In this document: positions 60,367-62,190 of the stretch, piece after piece
Position numbering within the stretch: the stretch's first letter is position 1
Layout of the letters: each line of letters begins with the position of its first letter
NCBI GenBank assembly: GCA_965658725.1
Contig: CBFHUI010000005.1
Coordinates: forward strand, 1 to 62,190
Direction of reading: 5' to 3'
Length of the DNA stretch: 62,190 nucleotides
Source: UBA7985 sp965658725
GTDB lineage: Bacteria > Pseudomonadota > Alphaproteobacteria > UBA7985
Position numbers and translations under genes: made by a program
Notes under the pieces: generated by a model
The model's database searches: none
What the model was told of the DNA's origin: nothing
What the model saw: only the letters and a program-made list of their open reading frames with translations

Positions 60367-61287
60367 TCAGGCCTCTGGCGACCCTTGCAAGAAGGATCTG
60401 ATGGCCTCAGCTGTCTCCTCGGGCCGCTCTTCGGCGAAGTAGTGGCTGCCTTCGATGCCCTGACCAGTGACAGTTTCCGCCCGTTCCTGCCATATCCGAA
60501 TGGCGTCGTAGTATCTGTCGATGATCCCGGCTTTGCCCCAGATCACGTGCAACGGCATGCTGAGCTTGGCGTCGCCATCCTCATTGTCGTGCTCGATGTC
60601 GATGGAATAAGCGGCGCGGTAGTCTTCGCACAGCGCGTGCAGGGCGGCCGGTTGGCGGTGGAAACTGATGTATTCCTCCAGGGCTTCGTCGGAGAAAGGA
60701 TGCTTGCCTCCACCCAATTCCGTGCATTTGGCCCGCCAGTAGCCGTCGGGGTCTGCGCCAATCATCTGCTCAGGTACAGGGTAGGGCTGTATCAGGAAGA
60801 ACCAATGCCAATAAGCCTTGGCAAAGCGCGCATCCGCACGGGCATACATCTCGCGGGTCGGCGCGATGTCCATCACGACCAGACGGCGCACCCGCGCGCT
60901 GTGGTCCATAGCCAGTCGGTGCGAGACCCGTCCCCCGCGATCGTGTCCAACCAAAAAGAACGTCTCATGCCCCAGCGCAGTCATCAACGCGGTCATATCC
61001 TGCGCCATGGCCCGCTTGGAATAGAGCGCGTGGGTCTGGTCTTGGCCAGGCCTGTCGGTGCCGGGTCGATCGGAAGCGCCATAGCCCCGCAAGTCCGGGC
61101 AGATGACCTCGAATGACTCAGCCAGCCGTGGCGCAACATCCCGCCACATAGCCGACGTCTGCGGGTAGCCATGGAGCATGAGCAGCGGCGGCTTTCCCGC
61201 CACGCCATCCCGGACGCCCGGCGTGCGGCGGACAAAGAGTGTCACCTCACCGCAGTTGATCCGTTCGCTAATGAAGCCTTCGAACAT
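60367..61287 (-). CDS. Alpha/beta hydrolase, haloacetate (fluoroacetate) dehalogenase-like
   Basis: The 306-residue product has the dehalogenase-type nucleophile in GHDRGGRVSHRLAMDH (Asp), the oxyanion region LHGYPQ, the segment AYWHWFFLIQPYP that in fluoroacetate dehalogenases holds the halide-binding His-Trp pair, and the catalytic His in GSHYFAE. The start MFEGFISERI is typical of these enzymes and is preferred to ATG 61326, which adds 13 residues. Epoxide hydrolases share much of this pattern. It is monocistronic, convergent with the tRNA-Thr gene. Confidence 0.88.
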   Translation of the reverse strand: MFEGFISERINCGEVTLFVRRTPGVRDGVAGKPPLLMLHGYPQTSAMWRDVAPRLAESFEVICPDLRGYGASDRPGTDRPGQDQTHALYSKRAMAQDMTALMTALGHETFFLVGHDRGGRVSHRLAMDHSARVRRLVVMDIAPTREMYARADARFAKAYWHWFFLIQPYPVPEQMIGADPDGYWRAKCTELGGGKHPFSDEALEEYISFHRQPAALHALCEDYRAAYSIDIEHDNEDGDAKLSMPLHVIWGKAGIIDRYYDAIRIWQERAETVTGQGIEGSHYFAEERPEETAEAIRSFLQGSPEA

Positions 61288-61326
61288 TCGCGCTTCGTCC
61301 CCGTCTTGTCTCTGTTGAGGCGTCAT

Positions 61327-61956
61327 GTTTTGGGCTCGCTCCGAGCTTGTCGAGTCAAATCGGCGAGGACTGCGGCCCGTGCCGAGTGATCAAGGGGTTT
61401 GATCCAGCACGATCAGAGCAGCCTGACGGCCTGTTCGCGAGAAATAATATAAAGCACCTAAGGGCCGGCGATTTACTCCTGTCCAAAGCTTGGAGCCCGT
61501 GTTCGTCACAGCTGTGGGATGGTTCGAAGTCTATGACGACAGACCTTCGACCAGATTGCTGAAGTTCGGGACTTCGACTCCGTGCATTTCCCGCATTATG
61601 CGACGACCGTTCGACCTACTTATGTACAATCCCATACAACCACTAAGCAGGTTCTCGTGAGCGTCGAGAAAATACGCCATTAAGCTGAAACGACTCTTTT
61701 GATCTCCCAGAAGAGGTGAAATTACCAAAATAATAGGAATTAAACACTTTTTCTGCGCTGAATCCTTGGAATGTGAACATCCTTGGGGGACCAAAGTAGA
61801 CGCATAATTGGTACAAGCCTCCTCGAATCTAAGGTTGATATCATTAGAAATCCTTTACAATAGGTGTTCTGAGATATAATTCTCTTAACGCTCGGGTGGT
61901 GAAAGAGAGCAACTCATCGCCCCCCTTTTGTGGCGAGTACGTGGAGGCTCCGACCG
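61327..61956. other. AT-rich intergenic region
   Basis: About 630 bp whose part from 61430 onward is much richer in A and T than the rest of the window. A minus-strand frame (61531-61794, non-ATG start, or an internal ATG giving MAYFLDAHENLLSGCMGLY) exists but lacks a ribosome-binding site or recognised family, so it is not called. The right end should contain the promoter of the gene at 61957, which has GTGGAGG before its start. Confidence 0.45.
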
Positions 61957-62190
61957 ATGGCAGAAAACGACCCTCAAGACGCACCAGACCTGACTGAAAC
62001 GGTTGGCGATTCGTTAAGTATTCCCAGTGGATTTGAATTAGGCGAAAGCCTTACTGTTGAAACGGGTCGAGCGTCTGGCGTTGTTTATTCCGTCAAGCCG
62101 CGCCCGACCGCGCCGGAAGCGTCGGCGGGCGAGACCGTAAGTTCGGGGTCATTTCTACCTTCATTCCTGCGTCAAGATGCGATTGATCCG
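61957..62190 (+). CDS. Unrecognised protein, first 78 codons (cut by window end)
   Basis: The frame stays open to the right edge and starts MAENDPQDAPDLTETVGDSL. The composition is acidic, Ser/Thr-rich and without a signal peptide, as in non-classically secreted proteins (for example repeats-in-toxin or M10 metalloprotease precursors), but nothing diagnostic is visible. GTGGAGG lies 9 nt before the ATG. Confidence 0.7.
   Translation, partial: MAENDPQDAPDLTETVGDSLSIPSGFELGESLTVETGRASGVVYSVKPRPTAPEASAGETVSSGSFLPSFLRQDAIDP

Noticed and set aside
61531..61794. Minus-strand frame in the AT-rich right-hand region
   Set aside because: Non-ATG start, no ribosome-binding site and no family; not enough to call a gene.
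1..62190. CRISPR arrays, insertion sequences, rRNA genes and known antiphage systems
   Set aside because: No regular direct-repeat array, transposase, rRNA sequence or recognisable defence gene was seen on either strand.

Overview
The window looks like chromosomal DNA of a GC-rich, free-living alphaproteobacterium, most likely a Rhodobacterales (Roseobacter-type) organism. The evidence is the block at the right end (murA, DUF2948, hisG, hisD, UPF0262, a low-molecular-weight phosphatase, infA, maf, an RNase E/G, yacG, tRNA-Phe, with dcd just upstream), an order I recall as conserved in that group, together with slyX, TAXI-type TRAP transporters and several molybdenum hydroxylases. Names rest on motif reading alone; no database search was possible.

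Left region (1-15.2 kb): a serine hydrolase running off the left edge, a LysR regulator, a strictosidine-synthase-like propeller and galU. These face a minus-strand operon of an NAD-dependent formate dehydrogenase (fused NuoE/NuoF-type subunit plus molybdopterin subunit) and formate-tetrahydrofolate ligase. Next come a YjbR-like protein, TenA, and a group of small proteins (OsmC-like, two ABM-like, one internally duplicated) beside a LysR gene.

Central region (15.4-47.6 kb): accessory catabolism in several operons. (a) A DenD-like dehydrogenase and an IorAB-type molybdenum hydroxylase. (b) A ThDP enzyme divergent from a tightly overlapped operon of TAXI-TRAP transporter, IclR regulator, amidohydrolase, aldehyde dehydrogenase and flavin monooxygenase. 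(c) On the opposite strand, a three-subunit molybdenum hydroxylase followed by its own MoaD/ThiS-like protein. (d) An unusual ATP-grasp enzyme resembling the front half of cyanophycin synthetase. (e) A metallo-hydrolase, intradiol (hydroxyquinol-type) dioxygenase and DRE-TIM enzyme operon. (f) A LigM-like tetrahydrofolate-dependent O-demethylase with a second TAXI-TRAP transporter. Together these suggest uptake and breakdown of methoxylated, hydroxylated or N-heterocyclic aromatic acids. The methyl groups would enter the folate pool and could leave as formate through fhs and formate dehydrogenase.

Mobile segment (48.0-52.1 kb): integrase sequence, an AlpA-like regulator with a late stop codon and a primase-helicase lie against the 3' end of tRNA-Phe. 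A run of ten Ns joins the pieces of two different integrase genes, so the real element or elements are not fully represented. Paired AATGTACAC repeats and a 35-bp palindrome lie inside or beside the element.

Right region (52.1-62.2 kb): the housekeeping block listed above, tRNA-Thr(GGT), a haloacetate-dehalogenase-like hydrolase, an AT-rich stretch without a convincing gene, and the first 78 codons of an unrecognised protein at the right edge.
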